A stretch of DNA of 64,000 nt from Phocoena phocoena (Eukaryota; Chordata; Mammalia; Artiodactyla; Phocoenidae), in contig NC_089232.1 of the NCBI RefSeq assembly GCF_963924675.1, forward strand, positions 37,219,312 to 37,283,311, read 5' to 3'. Position 1 is the stretch's first letter, and each line of letters starts with the position of its first letter. A model generated the notes under the pieces. It was not told the DNA's origin and did not search any database. It saw only the letters and a program-made list of their open reading frames with translations. This document shows positions 1 to 12,075 of this stretch, in pieces. A program made the position numbers and the translations under genes.

Positions 1-180
1 AATGTATTATTATATTGCTCTGTAATTTTTGCTTCTTTGGCTATTAATAAATAATCATCAAAGCCATCTTATAATTTTTTTTCAAATCATATCTGTTTCA
101 GCATTTAGTCTGTTAGGCAGTAACAATATAAAGAAAGTCTCCATGTTAGTTTAAAGCCAAATAGGCTTTCTGCTGATAGG

Positions 181-199
181 CTAACCCTAACCCTAACCC
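181..199 (+). repeat. Short interstitial telomere-type repeat
   Basis: Three perfect CTAACC units in a row (the C-rich vertebrate telomere strand) end in CA. The flanks are ordinary AT-rich DNA. It is too short to mark a chromosome fusion; short internal arrays of this kind are usually attributed to telomerase-mediated break repair or to chance. Confidence 0.85.
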
Positions 200-853
200 A
201 TAAGGATATTTACTAGTAAAAGGTAAAAACCTAAAATAAGGGAATGAGAGAAATAGTTTTACTTTCCTTTTTATTTGTAAAAGTGATCAAAATGCTACAT
301 CCTTATTCTTCCTATGTAACTTTATTTATAGCCCAAGATTTGCCTTCAGGAAGCATTAAGAGCCTTAAGAGAGCATTAAGGCCTTAAAGCTCCATTTAAG
401 GTCATGATTCTACTGTATACATTTGAAGCTCCATATTGAAATTGTCTAAAGAATTTATCATATTTTCTAATAGGTCACATATTAGTATTTAAATTATCAT
501 CTAGCCTATATACTGAGAAATATTACCTCTTTGAATTTAAAATTTTTTTAAATAAACAGGATTATTCCTACATGTAAATTATCTTCTCCCACCAAGATAT
601 CTCTTCCTTAAAGAATAAAAATATGACCACATTGAATGCAAAGGGGTCACCAAAAAAGCATAATGGTTAACCTGAGAATATTCTTTTTGCATTAGCATCT
701 ATCAGAGATAGAAGGATAAAAGACATATAGCATGATATCAATAGGCCTTGAATATTAAAAAGTCAGGATGTGGGTACTGGACCTGAGGAAATGGGCCAGA
801 AAGGACCTCTTTGTCTGCTTTACACTGTAGCCTAAGTGAACATCTTCTAAAAT
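200..853. other. Unassigned AT-rich sequence
   Basis: No ORF, RNA gene or repeat recognised. A local imperfect repetition of GCATTAAG/CCTTAAG lies at about 350-390. Confidence 0.5.
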
Positions 854-1171
854 TAGGGTCAGCAACCTATGGCCTGCCAGCCAAATCTAGCCCCAAAATG
901 GCTTTTTACAGTTTTAAATCACTGAAAAAAATCAAAAGAAAAATAGTATCAAAACACTTTAAAATATATATTAAAAATACATGATAGTGAAATTCAAATG
1001 TCAGTGTCCATAAGTGAAATGTTACTGGAACACAGCCAAACTGATTTATGTAATGTGTATGACTGCTTTACTCTATGATGGCAGAGTTGAGTGGTTGCAA
1101 GAGACTATGTAGCTTGTAAAGCCTAAAATATTTCTATCTGGTGTTTTACAAAAAAAGTTTGCAGACCCCTT
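854..1171. mobile_element. Non-autonomous hAT-type DNA transposon fossil
   Basis: The left end reads AGGGTCAGCAACCTATGGCC and the right end GTTTGCAGACCCCT, an imperfect terminal inverted repeat. Between them lie blocks typical of an abundant mammalian hAT family (GGAACACAGCC, GGCAGAGTTGAGTGGTTGC, AAGCCTAAAATATTT). No coding capacity. A second, longer copy in the opposite orientation lies at 23,750-26,135. I do not assign a subfamily, and no clear 8-bp target duplication is visible. Confidence 0.85.
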
Positions 1172-1196
1172 GTCAAAAAAATCATAATTTATAATT

Positions 1197-1345
1197 TCAC
1201 TCCTCTATTTAAAACCCTTTAGCAGCTTCTCGTCACCTTTGGGATAAATTCTGACTCCTTAATATGGCATCTAAGGTCCCTCCGCTCTCACCTCTCTGCT
1301 TTCCAGCTACATCAGCTTTCTTTCAGTTCTGGGAAATGTACTGTA
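1197..1345 (+). mobile_element. LINE-2 (L2) fragment
   Basis: The sequence follows the L2 consensus in order: AAAACCCTTTAGCAGCTTC, GGGATAAATTCTGACTCCTT, ATGGCATCTAAGGTCCCTCC, then a CT-rich stretch. It is a decayed fragment without coding potential. The following bases to about 1,572 are unassigned. Confidence 0.75.
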
Positions 1346-1572
1346 CTCTTTATTATATCCAGACCATGTTAAGGAGTTTGGGTTTATCCTTACCCCAAAT
1401 CAGCAAGGTGTAATGGGAAGGTGTAATGGTAGATACATGGAATTTGGGTCATAAGTTGTCTTCAAGATCAGTAACTTTTGAGTTTTTTAAAATGTATATA
1501 AATGACGATAATAATATAGTACCTACCCATAGGTTGGGTTTTTTAATTGAATAAAAGCATCTTTGAATTCTG

Positions 1573-1632
1573 TGGTGCTTTATAATTTTTAAGTTTCACA
1601 CAGATGATTTCATGTAATCCTATAATAACCCT
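1573..1632 (+). mobile_element. MIR fragment
   Basis: GTGCTTTATAATTTTTAAG followed by TTTCATGTAATCCTATAATA matches the MIR core in sense orientation (GTGCTTTACA...ATCTCATTTAATCCTCACAA). It stops where the antisense L1 begins. Confidence 0.6.
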
Positions 1633-2690
1633 TTGTTTCCCTTCACTCCTATATCGCCCCTCCCTATTTCCCTCTCCCCACTGGTAACCACTAGTTTGTT
1701 CTCTGTAAGTCTGCTTCTTTTTTATTATATTCACTAGTTGTATTTTTTAGATTCCACATATAAATGATATCATACAGTATTTGTCTTTCTCTGACTTACT
1801 TCACTTAGCATAATGTCCTCCAAGTCCATCCATATTGCTGCAGATGGCAAAGTTTCATTCTTATTTATGGCTGAGTAGTATTCCAAGGTATATATATAAG
1901 ACACCGTCTTTATCCATTCAACTGTTGATGGAAACTTAGGTTGCTTCCATACCTTGGCAATTATAAATAATGCTGCTACGAACATTAAGGTGCATGTATC
2001 TTCTTTGACTTAGTGGTTTTGGGGTTTTTTTCGGATATATATCCAGGAGTGGAATTGCTGGTAGTTCTATTTTAAGTTTTTTGAGGAAATCCCATACTGT
2101 TTTTCACAGTGGCTGTACCAATTTATGTTCTCAACAACAGTGTATGATGGTTCCTTTTTCTCCACATCCTCACCAACATATGTTGTGGTCTTTTTGGTGA
2201 TAGCCATTCTGACGGGTGTGAGGTGGTATCTCATTGTGGTTTTGATTTGCATTTCCCTGATGATTAGTGATGTTGAGCATCTTGTGTTGAGCATCTTTTC
2301 ATGTGCCTGTTGGCCAACTGCATGTCCTCTTTGAAAAAACTGGCTATTCAGTTCTGCCCATTTTGTAATTAGGTTGTTTGGTTTTTTTGATGTTGAGTTG
2401 TATGAGCTTTTTATATATTATGAATATTAACCCCTTATTGGTCACATCATTTGCAGATATTTTCTCCCATTTAGTAGGTTGTGTTTTCACTTTTGTGGAT
2501 GGTTTTGTTTGCTGTGCAAAAGCTTTTAAGTTTAATTAGGTCTCACTTGTTTATTTTTGCTTTTGTTTCCTTTCCTTTTAGGAGATGGATCCAAAAATAT
2601 ATTGCCATGATTTAAGTATTCTGCCTGTTTAGGAGTTTTATAGTATCTGGTCTCACATTTATGTCTTTAATCCATTTTGAGATTGTTTTT
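1633..2690 (-). mobile_element. LINE-1, truncated, antisense
   Basis: This is the reverse complement of the L1 3' UTR and the C-terminal part of ORF2. Markers are GACTTACTTCACTTAGCATAA, TCCATATTGCTGCAGATGGC, CTGAGTAGTATTCC, GCCATTCTGACGGGTGTGAG and GCTGTGCAAAAGCTTTTAAG. It is 5'-truncated near 2,690. The reading frame is broken several times and no complete ORF2 domain survives. The usual 3' poly(A), which would be a T-run at the left edge, is not evident. Confidence 0.93.
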
Positions 2691-2699
2691 GAATCTTAG

Positions 2700-2766
2700 T
2701 GGAGATACTGTATTGGAAGTGCTTTGTAAACTAGGAAGTACTAAACAGATATTATGTGTCATTACT
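2700..2766 (+). mobile_element. Possible MIR 3' fragment
   Basis: AAGTGCTTTGTAAACTAGGAAGTAC...ATTATGTGTCATTACTATTA resembles the 3' part of MIR/MIR3 elements. It is short and diverged. Confidence 0.45.
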
Positions 2767-3168
2767 ATTAAGAGAGAGCAACAATTGTTTTTACATGCCA
2801 ATTGCAAGAAATAATGAAGACCTGAAACGGCCTGAATTACATGAATATAAAAGAGAAGATATTTTGTAAGCAAAATCAATATGGTTCTGTAAGCCCTTAG
2901 ATGAAAATGAACTATTTAGATTATGAGTAATTAATAATATAATAAAAAACAATACCATAAAATATAAAGAACAAAGTAAAAAAAAAATCACTTGAAATTT
3001 TCTTATCCAGAAATGAACATCCTTTAAAATACCTCTATAAATGTACACACGTACTAAACTTACTTATAACTAGTTTTTTTTCATTCATCAATGTTATAGT
3101 GACAGTTTTCCATAAAAATAAATATAGACCTATATCACTACTTTAATGGTTACATTGTATTCCATTTT
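2767..3168. other. Unassigned AT-rich sequence
   Basis: No gene is recognised. The last 100 bases (GTTACATTGTATTCCATTTT) resemble antisense L1 and may be an older fragment. The two-frame open stretch on the minus strand at 2,667-3,048 has no recognisable content. Confidence 0.45.
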
Positions 3169-4209
3169 ATGGGTGGTACTGACATAAAAGCAGGCATATA
3201 GACCAGTGGAACAGAATAGAGAGCCTAGAAGTAAACCCATGAATATACTGTCAACTGCTTTTTGACAGGGGCACCAAGAACACACAATGGGGAGAGGATA
3301 GTCTCTTCAGTAAATGGTGGTGGGAAAACTGGATATCTACATGCAAAAGAATGGAACTGGGCCCACTCACAAAAATTACCTTATACCACTCACAAAAATT
3401 AACTCAAAATGGGTTAAAGACTTACATGTAATACCTGAAAGCACAAAACTCCTAGAAGAAAACATTGAGAAAAAGCCACTTGACATTGGTCTTGGCAGTA
3501 ATTTCTTGGATAAGACACCAAAAGCAAAGGCAAAAAAAGCTAAAATAAATATGTAGGACTACATCAAACCAAAAAGCTTCTGCCCAGCAAAGGAAACAAA
3601 CAAGAAAAAGAAAAGGCAGTCTATGGAATGGGAGAAAATATTTGCAAATCATATATCTGATCTGGAGTAAATATCCAAAATACGTAATGAACTCATACAA
3701 CTCAATACCAAAATTCAAATAATGCAATTTAAAAATGTGCAAAGGACCTGAAGAGATATTTTTCCAAAGAAGACATACAAATGGCCAACAGATACAGCAG
3801 TCGTCAGGGAAACGCAAATCAAAACCACAGTGAGCTATCACCTCACACCTGTTAGGATGGCTTTTTTCAAAAAAGACATAAGATTAAAAAATGTTGGCAA
3901 AGATGTGGAGAAAAGGGAACCCTTGTACTGTTGGTGGGACTGTAAATTGATACAGCCATTATGGAAAACAATATGGAAGTTCCTCAAAAAATTAAAAATA
4001 GAACTACCATATGATCCGGTATTCCCACTTCTGGGTACATATCCAGAGGTAACAAAATCAATATCTTAAAGAGATATATGTACTCCCATGTCCACTGCAG
4101 CATTACTCACAAGAGCCAAAATCTGGAAGCAAGTTATATGTCCACTGACATGAGTGGATGAAGAAAATATAATACATAGAAAGATATATATATACATACA
4201 TATATATAC

Positions 4210-4251
<42 letters not shown>

Positions 4252-4452
4252 TGGAATATTGTTCAGCCAAAATATGAAGGAGATCTTGCCATTTTCTATA
4301 ACATGGATGAACCTGGAGGGCATTATGCTAAGTGAAATAAGCCAGATAGAGAAAGACAAATACTGTGTGGTATCAGTTATATCTGGAATCTTAAAAAGAA
4401 AAAAGCTGATTTCATAGAAATAAAGAGCAGAAGGGTAATTGCTAGAGGCTGG
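3169..4452 (+). mobile_element. LINE-1, truncated, sense (ORF2 C-terminus to 3' UTR)
   Basis: Sense L1 ORF2 begins at the segment GACCAGTGGAACAGAATAGAGAG and runs through GGAAACGCAAATCAAAACCAC and GTTAGGATGGC to GAACCTGGAGGGCATTATGC and the 3' UTR (GAGCAGAAGGGTAATTGCTA). Short peptides such as [11 protein letters not shown] can still be read, but the frame is interrupted repeatedly, so it is a dead 5'-truncated copy. It carries an expanded CA microsatellite at the position upstream of TATGGAATATTGTTCAGCC where other L1 copies in this window also carry one. A short duplication of ACTCACAAAAATTA occurs at about 3,364-3,401. Confidence 0.92.
4183..4250 (+). repeat. TA/CA microsatellite inside L1
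   Basis: A run of ATATATAC/ATAC units passes into about 16 CA dinucleotides directly before TATGGAATATTG of the L1. It is likely length-variable. Confidence 0.95.
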
Positions 4453-4603
4453 TTAGTGCTCTTTCTGTATTGTTTTTAAAATCTTTTATTATCCCAAGGT
4501 CTTGAAAATATTCTCCTTTTTTAATCTTCTAAAAGTTTTATTATTTTAATGTTAACAATCAAACCTATGATCCACCTAGGTATGGCTCAAAGTTAATTTC
4601 TGT

Positions 4604-4642
<39 letters not shown>

Positions 4643-5590
4643 CCAGTTGACCTATGACTGTTTATTAACAAGACTGTCCTTTGCTTAGTGCTTTACATGG
4701 CCACCTTTGTCATAAATCAGGTTCCCATATATACGTTTAAGTCTGTATCCCTGTACCAAGACCAGTCTTAATTATTGTCCTTTTTAAGTATTTATATCCA
4801 GTAGCATAAGTCTTCCAACTTTGTTTAAATGTGTTGTTCTTATTCTAACTTCTTGTGATAGATGCTTAAATCATGGATTCTTTTAGGCTTTATTTTCCAA
4901 TGTATGCATTCAAGGGGATAATTTCCATTCAAGCATAGCTTTGTGTTCTGACACTTTATGTCATATTTTTCATTATCATTCAGCTCAAAATATTTCTAAC
5001 ATTTCTGTTGTGAATTCTTCTTTGCCCATGGTTTCTTTAAATTTCAACTAATCTCAAACAACACACACACACCCCTTAACCTACTGTATTATGTCAACCC
5101 TTTGAAATTTGTTGAAACTTTCTTTATGGCTCATTATATGGTCAATAGTGAAGTTTCCATGTTCATTGAGAAGAATATGTACTCTACAGTTTACAGTTGT
5201 TGGGTACAGTATTCTATATAAAATCAAGGTTGTTAGTCATGTTGTTCAATTCTTCTATATCTTCACTCAGACTGATGTATTAAAAATTTCCACTGTGATT
5301 GTGGTTCTGTTTGCCTTTTTTGTTATTTTATTTGTTTTAAGGCTGTGTAGTTAGGTGCATGCCAGTTTAGAACTGTTATATTTTCTTGGTATATTGCACC
5401 TTTATCATTATAAAACATTCTTCTATTTTTTAGAAATGTTTGCCTTAAAACCTACTTCATATCTCAAAGTATACCTCCACCAGCTTTATTTTGGTTTGTG
5501 TTTGCTTATATCCTTCATATATCATAATCCATGTTTCCTTATATTTAAGTTGTATCTCTTGTAAGCAATATAGAGTTGGATATTTATAAT
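4453..5590 (-). mobile_element. Ancient LINE-1 (L1M), antisense ORF2
   Basis: Diverged reverse-complement ORF2 blocks: GACTGTCCTTTGC, GGCCACCTTTGTCATAAATCAG, CTGTACCAAGACCAGTCTTAATTATTG (split here), then GGCTCATTATATGGTCAATAGTG and TTCATTGAGAAGAATATGTACTC from the endonuclease end. It has accumulated many stops and indels and carries a second CA array at 4,606-4,640. Boundaries are approximate. Confidence 0.75.
4606..4640 (+). repeat. CA dinucleotide microsatellite
   Basis: About 16 CA units after TCACATA, inside an old antisense L1. Confidence 0.95.
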
Positions 5591-6955
5591 CAACTCTCAC
5601 AAGCTTTGTCTTTTAATTGGAACATTTAATTGAAGTATAATATAAATAAGAGTAAAACTGTTTCTTTTCTGTATGTCTGACTTATTCTATGTCCTTTAAC
5701 CATCCTTGGCCTTCTTAGTATTAACTATATTCCATTCTTCTCTTTCATTAGCGTATTTTTTTCCTCTTGACTAATGTCTTTTTGGTAGGCCTTTTTATTG
5801 TTTCTGTTGTTTGGGGGTCATTTAGTCTTATCTCTTTCCTTTTTTAAATTGCATTTTGGACATAAGATATTTAAAATTTAGTCATAATTTGAGGCTGTAT
5901 ATGATGTTATTTTCCTCCAGAAAGAATTTATTTTTGTTTCTGGCAAATAATTAGGGTAAAGGTTAAACAACATTTTAATCTATTCTGGAGTTGAGTTTAT
6001 TTGAAGCTGAATTTCAGTCTGAGAGGTGGTTTATTTCCACTTTATACTTACCAAGAATGTAGCCCTTCAGGAGTCCCAGCTGAAAGCTCTGCCTCAGCAA
6101 TCTCTGAAGTATAACTTTGTACTTTTAGCCCAGTACCTGAAACTCTACCTAAAGCTCTGTGCAGTTTCTCAACTTTTCAAACACTACTTTCTGTGCAGTT
6201 TCTCAGGCTCTTGGCCACCAATTACAAATTGGCAAATGCTTTGAAAGCAAAAGCAGCACCAAACATCAGGCTTATACCTTTCTGGGCTTTGCTTTTGTCT
6301 AGGAACTTGGGTCTTTCAGATACTCACTGTCTTGGTAGGTCTCCAGTGTCTTCAAACAGAATTTTAGAAATTATTTTATCCAGCTGTTCTAGTCATTCTC
6401 AGTAAGAATATTCTCTTTTATATCCTTATCTGGATAACTGGAATCAGAAGTTCTGCAGTATATTTTTGGAAGGTGAGTGAAGTGTTAAACTTGGCACTAG
6501 CTGCTTTCCAATTCTGTATAACTCCCTGCAGTGTGCTATTATGTTTGAACTATTAATCACTAAGAGCCTTAAATGTGACAAATTCTACTTTTAAGCATAA
6601 CATGTCATCAATTTTATGCCCCAAATGGATCAAATGAAATTTTATAAAATACTGCATACTAGGGTTTATCACTCAATTAAAGTAAAAGAACTAAAGAGAA
6701 GAACCTAATTTTTTCCTATTTTAACTCATTTTCAAGAAAGTAAAAAAAAAATTTACAGCTCTTCAAGTTCAAGAATTGTTTTAATCTTGTAGGATTAATA
6801 ATGCAAGTCTCTCCTTTGATAACAGTAGGAGATATTTGTGATTATGCCTGCTTAAATTTATAGTCTGTCTTGCTTGAGGGCATGCAAGTGCTTTATGATT
6901 ATCAGGAACAAAATCATTACAGCTCAAAAAATTAAAGAAGTTAACTTTTCTTAAT
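5591..6955. other. Unassigned sequence, possibly old L1 remains
   Basis: No gene is supported. The part at 5,640-5,880 has the T-rich, poorly conserved look of antisense L1 ORF1/5' region and may continue the L1M to its left. The rest is unassigned. A direct repeat of TCTGTGCAGTTTCTCA occurs at about 6,157 and 6,190. Confidence 0.4.
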
Positions 6956-7155
6956 CATCTGCAAAGTGCCAGGCATTATGCCAGAGGCTTTACATGTTAT
7001 CTTATTTAATTTTCATAATAATCCTAACTAATAGAATTATTATACCTATTTTATAGTTGACAAAACTGATAAGGAAAACGGAAAATCATGATTCAAACTC
7101 AGATGTGTTTGACTCTATAAACTCCATGTCATTTCCAATTATACCAAACTGCTTA
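6956..7155 (+). mobile_element. MIR, sense
   Basis: Near full-length MIR: AAGTGCCAGGCATTATGCC, TTTACATGTTATCTTATTTAA, TAATCCTAACTAATAGAATT, CTATTTTATAGTTGACAAAAC, GATTCAAACTCAGATGTG. An ancient tRNA-derived SINE. Confidence 0.88.
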
Positions 7156-7815
7156 TATAAACAAAAGATTTGGAAGTTCTCCAAAAGTTAGCAATTTGTG
7201 ACTTGATAACTACCCATAACTAAGTCTAAGAAAGCTATTGTTTCCCTTTTATTTTTTATGAAAATGCACAAAGATTTCAGCAAGACTGCTTATTGTAGAA
7301 TGACAATCTACATGACAATCTGATCTTGCTTGAACGATTTACAGAACCCCAGCTTATTGGGGAGATGATTCATCCAAATTAAGTGCTCTTAAAGTTTGTC
7401 TGTAGTAAAAGGGAAGCATCTGTTGTGTGCAGTGAATATGAAAAGGATCACAGAAAAGTAGCACCAATTGCCTATTTCCCTATTTTCTCATTCATGTCTC
7501 CAGGTAAGAACATTTTCACATGTTTAGGCATGATTTTCTTTCAGGTAGATGTGGTTTATGCTAGTCATCATATTGATAGATCTTCCAGAACTATGAATCT
7601 ACTCTTTGAGAACCCATCTGCATCTTGGGAGACACAAAGAAGAGTTGTATCGTAGAGTGTCATGTGAACTGGACAGGTGTAACACTTTTTGTGTCCATCC
7701 CCAATCTCTTGTCCTTTAGAAAAGCATCAGCTTCTCATTGGTCCCTATAGTTCAAGGCTATTTCTTACTAAAACCCAAACAAAGAGAAATCATGATATAA
7801 TTAATATTGGCTCAA
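7156..7815. other. Unassigned sequence
   Basis: A 90-codon open stretch on + at 7,383-7,655 shows no recognisable domain. It contains a chance CAGGTAAGA donor and a TTTCTTTCAG acceptor, but no convincing exon. No repeat is recognised. Confidence 0.4.
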
Positions 7816-10648
7816 CTGTTTTAAAATATTACTGGTGAGGTAAGGGAAGGGGGAATCTTCCACTTCCAGCCAATGGAGACATTGGTTTTCAGACTTGCCC
7901 TCCTACTGTGAAACTGGACAAAATATATGAGACAACTGTATTTAGGCAGTGGACAATAAGGACAGCAGGACCATGATTCCTCAAAAAATGGAGAATACAC
8001 AGATGAGCCCTGTATACAACTTCCAGAGCAGAGACCAGTGATATCACTCAGCTGAAGAGCCAGAGATAAGAGTTCAGAATTCAGGGATGATGAGGGGTCT
8101 AAAGTTTGTGGGGCAAGATACCAGAAAGGGAGAATCTGTGAAGATTCTGTGAAGAATCTGTGAAGAGTGGGGACCCAGAAGTCTTCATGGTGGTTCCCTT
8201 TGGGTCCTTGATGGGAGAGTAGGCTGCAAGTAGACAAGGCCTATCAAAGAGCCTCTGCTGTGACAATGAGAGTGAATGGAGAGGCTGCAGAGTGCTGAGA
8301 CATGCTTTAATTCTGGTTCAGCCAAAGTGAAGCAACCTCACTGAGCATTTATATGAAACCTCAGAAATGCCATGCTGTAAGAATAAGGACCACATACTAA
8401 GACTATTTACAAAACTGAAATAGATCTGCCTTTAAATATCATAAAACCAATTTGACAGGATCAAAAGAATCTACCGCATATTTAGTGCCTTGCCAGTACA
8501 AAACTCAGTATCCTTTAAAGAAGGACAATATAATCCAAACTCCCTGAAATGTGACATCCACAATGTCGAGCATAAACAATGTCGCACATTACTAGGTGTG
8601 TGAAGAAGCAGGGAAATGTGATGTATTATGAAGAGAAAGAGAAGCTAATAGTAACAGACGCTGAGATGACCCAGATGTTGAAATGAGCAGACAAACACTT
8701 TGGAGCAGCTATTATAAATATGTTCAAGGATTTTAAAAGAAAAGAAGAACATAATGACTGAATATATAGGGATTCTTAGCAGAGACATAGAAACTATTAA
8801 AAACCATGGGGGGAAGAATTCTAGAGATGAAAAATATGAAATCTGAAATCAAAAATTCTACTTAGAAAAATAATAGACACTGTATAATAAAGGATTAGTG
8901 ACTTTGAGGATAGTTCAATAGAGATCATCTAATTTGAATAAAAGAAAAAAATATTGCAAAAAATGAACAAGAACTAACATGTGAGACAAAGTCAAGTGCT
9001 CTAAAGTACATGTAATTGGTGGAAAACATCAGTCTACAGATCCAAGAAGCTCAGTGAACTCTAGATAGAAGAAAGCTTTACCCAGGCACACAACATCTTG
9101 GCACAGCATATCCAGACTATTGAAACCAATGATGAAGAGAAAAGTCTTTAAAATACCCAGAAAAAAAAAATTACATAAAATGATGAGCAACTAATAGGAA
9201 TTATCGCTGACTTCTCATCAGAAGCAATGATACCAAAAGATAATGGAACAACATCTTTAATGTACTGAAAAATTCAAAACTCTCAACACAAAATTTTATA
9301 TCTAGTGAAAATTACCATAAAATGAGAATGAAATAAAGACACTTTTGAATAAATGAAAGCTGAGACAACTCAGCACAAACAGACCTGCACCATAAGAAGA
9401 ATTAAAGGATATTCTTCAGGCAGAACAAATATGATGCCAAATGTGGATATACATAAAAGAATAAAGAGCTCTGGAAATGGTAAACGTGGATTAATAATAA
9501 AAGTATTTTTTCCTCATGCCAAAATTTCTTTAAAAGATAACTGTTTAGAGGAAAATACCAACAATACATTGTGGTGTTTATAACCTATGTAGATATGAAA
9601 TGAATGACACTAACATCACGGGGGTTTGGGATAAATGAAATTATACTGCTGTAACGTTCGTACCTTTTACCTGAAGTGGTATAATATTAATTCTAAGTAG
9701 ACTGTGATAGATTAAGATTGCATATTGTAGTGCCGAAAGGATTTTCTTAAAAATTTAAATAGATATGCAACTTTAAAAAGTCAATAGAGGAAATTTAAAA
9801 ATACATAAAAAATACTCAACCCAAAAGAGGGGAGTACAGGAGAACAAACAGAAAACAAATAAGCAAGATGGTATACTTAAACCCAAACATTTATAATTAC
9901 ATTAAATTCAAATTAACTGCACACTACAATTAAAAAGCAGAGATTGAAATTTTTTTTTAGTCCAAGATTGTGTAACTGGATAAAAAGCAAGACCTAATTA
10001 TATTCTGTGTATAAGAGAAACACTTCAGTTATTATGACACAATAAATTGAAATTAAAAAGATGTACCATGCAAACAGTAAGGTATCAGACAAATTAGACT
10101 TCAGGACAAAGGAAGTATTACTAGAGACAAAGAAGGACACTTGTGATAATGAAAGTTCAGCAGAAAGACATAATTCTAAATGTTTATGTACAAAATAACT
10201 GAGTTTCAAATATGTGAAGCAAAAGCTGACAGCAAAAAAGAGAAATAGACAAATGCAGTAATTCACAGAACAAGTAGTAAAAAAAAAAAAAAAAAAAAAA
10301 TCCATAAAGATTAGTGAACCTTTTAACCAACTTAAACCTGACAGTTTTTGAATCCACACATCCAACAACTTTAGAATGCACGTTCTTTTCAAATGTATGT
10401 GGAATAGTCACTAAACAGACTATCTGCTGGTCCATAAAATAAGGCACAATACACTTTAGTAGACTGAAATATGACACCAAAGGAATTAAATTACAAGTCA
10501 ATAACATTCATATATTTACAGTTCCCAACTATTTGCATATTAAACAGCGCTTCTCTGAAAGTCTCATGGATCAAAGAAATCACAAGAGAAACTTGGAAAT
10601 ATTTTTAATTGAATTTTAATGAACATATCAAAATGTATGGGATGATTA
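7816..10648 (+). mobile_element. Ancient LINE-1 (L1M), sense: 5' region, ORF1, start of ORF2
   Basis: Order as in an L1. A 5' region contains ACTGTGAAACTGGACAAAAT. ORF1 remains follow (AGATGACCCAGATGTTG, AGCAGCTATTATAAATATG, TTCTTCAGGCAGAACAAATATG). Then comes the inter-ORF zone (CTGAAGTGGTATAATATTAATT) and the start of ORF2 endonuclease sequence (AACAAATAAGCAAGATGGTA, AAGCAGAGATTGAAA, ATGTACCATGCAAACAG). Both frames are full of stops. A 22-base A-run lies at about 10,279. The copy is cut at 10,648 by a Tigger1 derivative inserted at TA, in the motif ATATCAAAATGTATGGGATG. Confidence 0.85.
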
Positions 10649-10650
10649 TA

Positions 10651-11146
10651 CAGGCGTACCTCATTATATTGCACCTCCACTTTATTGTGCTTTACAGATA
10701 CTGCATTTTTTACAAATTAAAAGTTTGTTGCAACCCTACCTCAGGCAAGTCTATCACACACACCATTTTTCCAACAGCATTTGCTCATTTCATGGCTTTG
10801 TGTCACATTTTGGTAATTCTTGCAATGTTTCAAACTTTTTCATTATTATTATATTTGTTACGGTGATATGTGAACAGTAATTTTTGATGTTACTACCACA
10901 ACTCACTGAAGACTCAGATGATGGTTAGCATTTTCTTTTTTAGCAGTAAGGCATTTTAAAATTAAGGTATGTACAATGTTTTTTAAGACCTAATGCTACT
11001 GCACACTCAATAGACTACAGTATGGTGTAAACATAAATTTTATATGCAGTAGGAAACCAAAACATTCTTGTGACTTGCTTTATTGTAATATTCACTTTAT
11101 TGCAGTGGTCTGGAGCTGAACCCACAATATCTCCAGAGTATACCTG
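10651..11146. mobile_element. Tigger1-type DNA transposon, internal deletion derivative
   Basis: The left terminus is CAGGCGTACCTCATTATATT and the right terminus ATATCTCCAGAGTATACCTG, flanked on both sides by TA (10,649-10,650 and 11,147-11,148), the Tc1/mariner target. Left-arm sequence (CCATTTTTCCAACAGCATTT, TTTGTGTCACATTTTGG) joins right-arm sequence (AAGGTATGTACAATG, TAGACTACAGTATGGTGTAAAC), so the transposase gene has been lost. At 496 bp it is a non-autonomous relic. Confidence 0.93.
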
Positions 11147-11148
11147 TA

Positions 11149-12075
11149 ATCCATTACATAAAATGAGGCACCCTGACTCCATACTGATACAAGTAAGTAC
11201 ACAAATAAAGAAAGCCATTTAATAAATATAAAAGGAATGATAAAATGAAAAGAAAATCACAATTTGGCAAACATCATAGTAATAGTTGAATAAGGCAACA
11301 GTCATTAATGAATGCTGTAACTGTGAGAGAAAGTTTCATGAGATACAGGATATTATTTACATAGACTCAAAATATTTCCCCACAAAATATGTATTATTTA
11401 CAAAAGGAAAAAGTTACTTTACAGTGGAGAAGGCTGGTAGACACCATGTTAATCAAATGATCAAAATGGAGCAAATAAAAATAATTTGCTACCTTATATA
11501 TTGTTATAAGAACACAACAGCCCTTCTGTGGCTTTCCTGCAAAAAAAAGTGCAAAATCTGGATCTAATCATGAGGAAATACCAATTGAACCCAAATTAAG
11601 GGACATTCTAATAACTAGCCTATACTCTTCAAAAATTCCAAGTTCACATCAGTGAAAAGACTGAAGAACTATTTTATACTAAATAAGGAGACTAAAGATA
11701 CATACCAACTAAATCTATCAAGAAACGGATCTGTGTGCTGTGTGCTGTGAATTGTTACTGGAACAATTGGTGAAATTTCAGTGATTAAGTGGGAGTAACG
11801 TTATCTATGTTAATTTCATGATTTGATTGTGGTTATGTAGGAGAATATCTAAATTCATAGGAAATTAAACACTAATGTATTCAAGAGTGTGTTGGCAACT
11901 TACTCTCCAATAATTCAGAAAAAAAAGATCTTTGTACTGTACTTGAAACTTTTCTAAACTGAGAATATTTTAAATTTTCACTATTGTCACAGCTCTAGAC
12001 ATTGTTTCTCTAAGTAGAAGCTGTGTGGTTTTGAAGTCTATTTTTGTTGGTCACAGAAATACTTTTAATTCTGTG
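11149..12075 (+). other. Probable ancient L1M 3' tail, diverged
   Basis: From about 11,740 the order TTAATTTCATGATTTGATTG, GGTTATGTAGGAGAATATC, AGGAAATTAAACACTAATG, GCAACTTACTCTCCAATAAT, CAGAAAAAA resembles the 3' region of old mammalian L1 elements. The part at 11,149-11,700 is not clearly assignable. There is no gene. Confidence 0.5.

Noticed and set aside
3452..3841. 129-codon minus-strand open frame
   Set aside because: Antisense shadow of a sense L1 ORF2 remnant.
7500..7655. Possible exon bounded by TTTCTTTCAG and a 90-codon frame
   Set aside because: No good downstream donor in frame, no recognisable protein, and GC like the background.
7821..8237. 138-codon minus-strand open frame
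   Set aside because: Opposite strand of an ancient sense L1 5' region; no recognisable protein.
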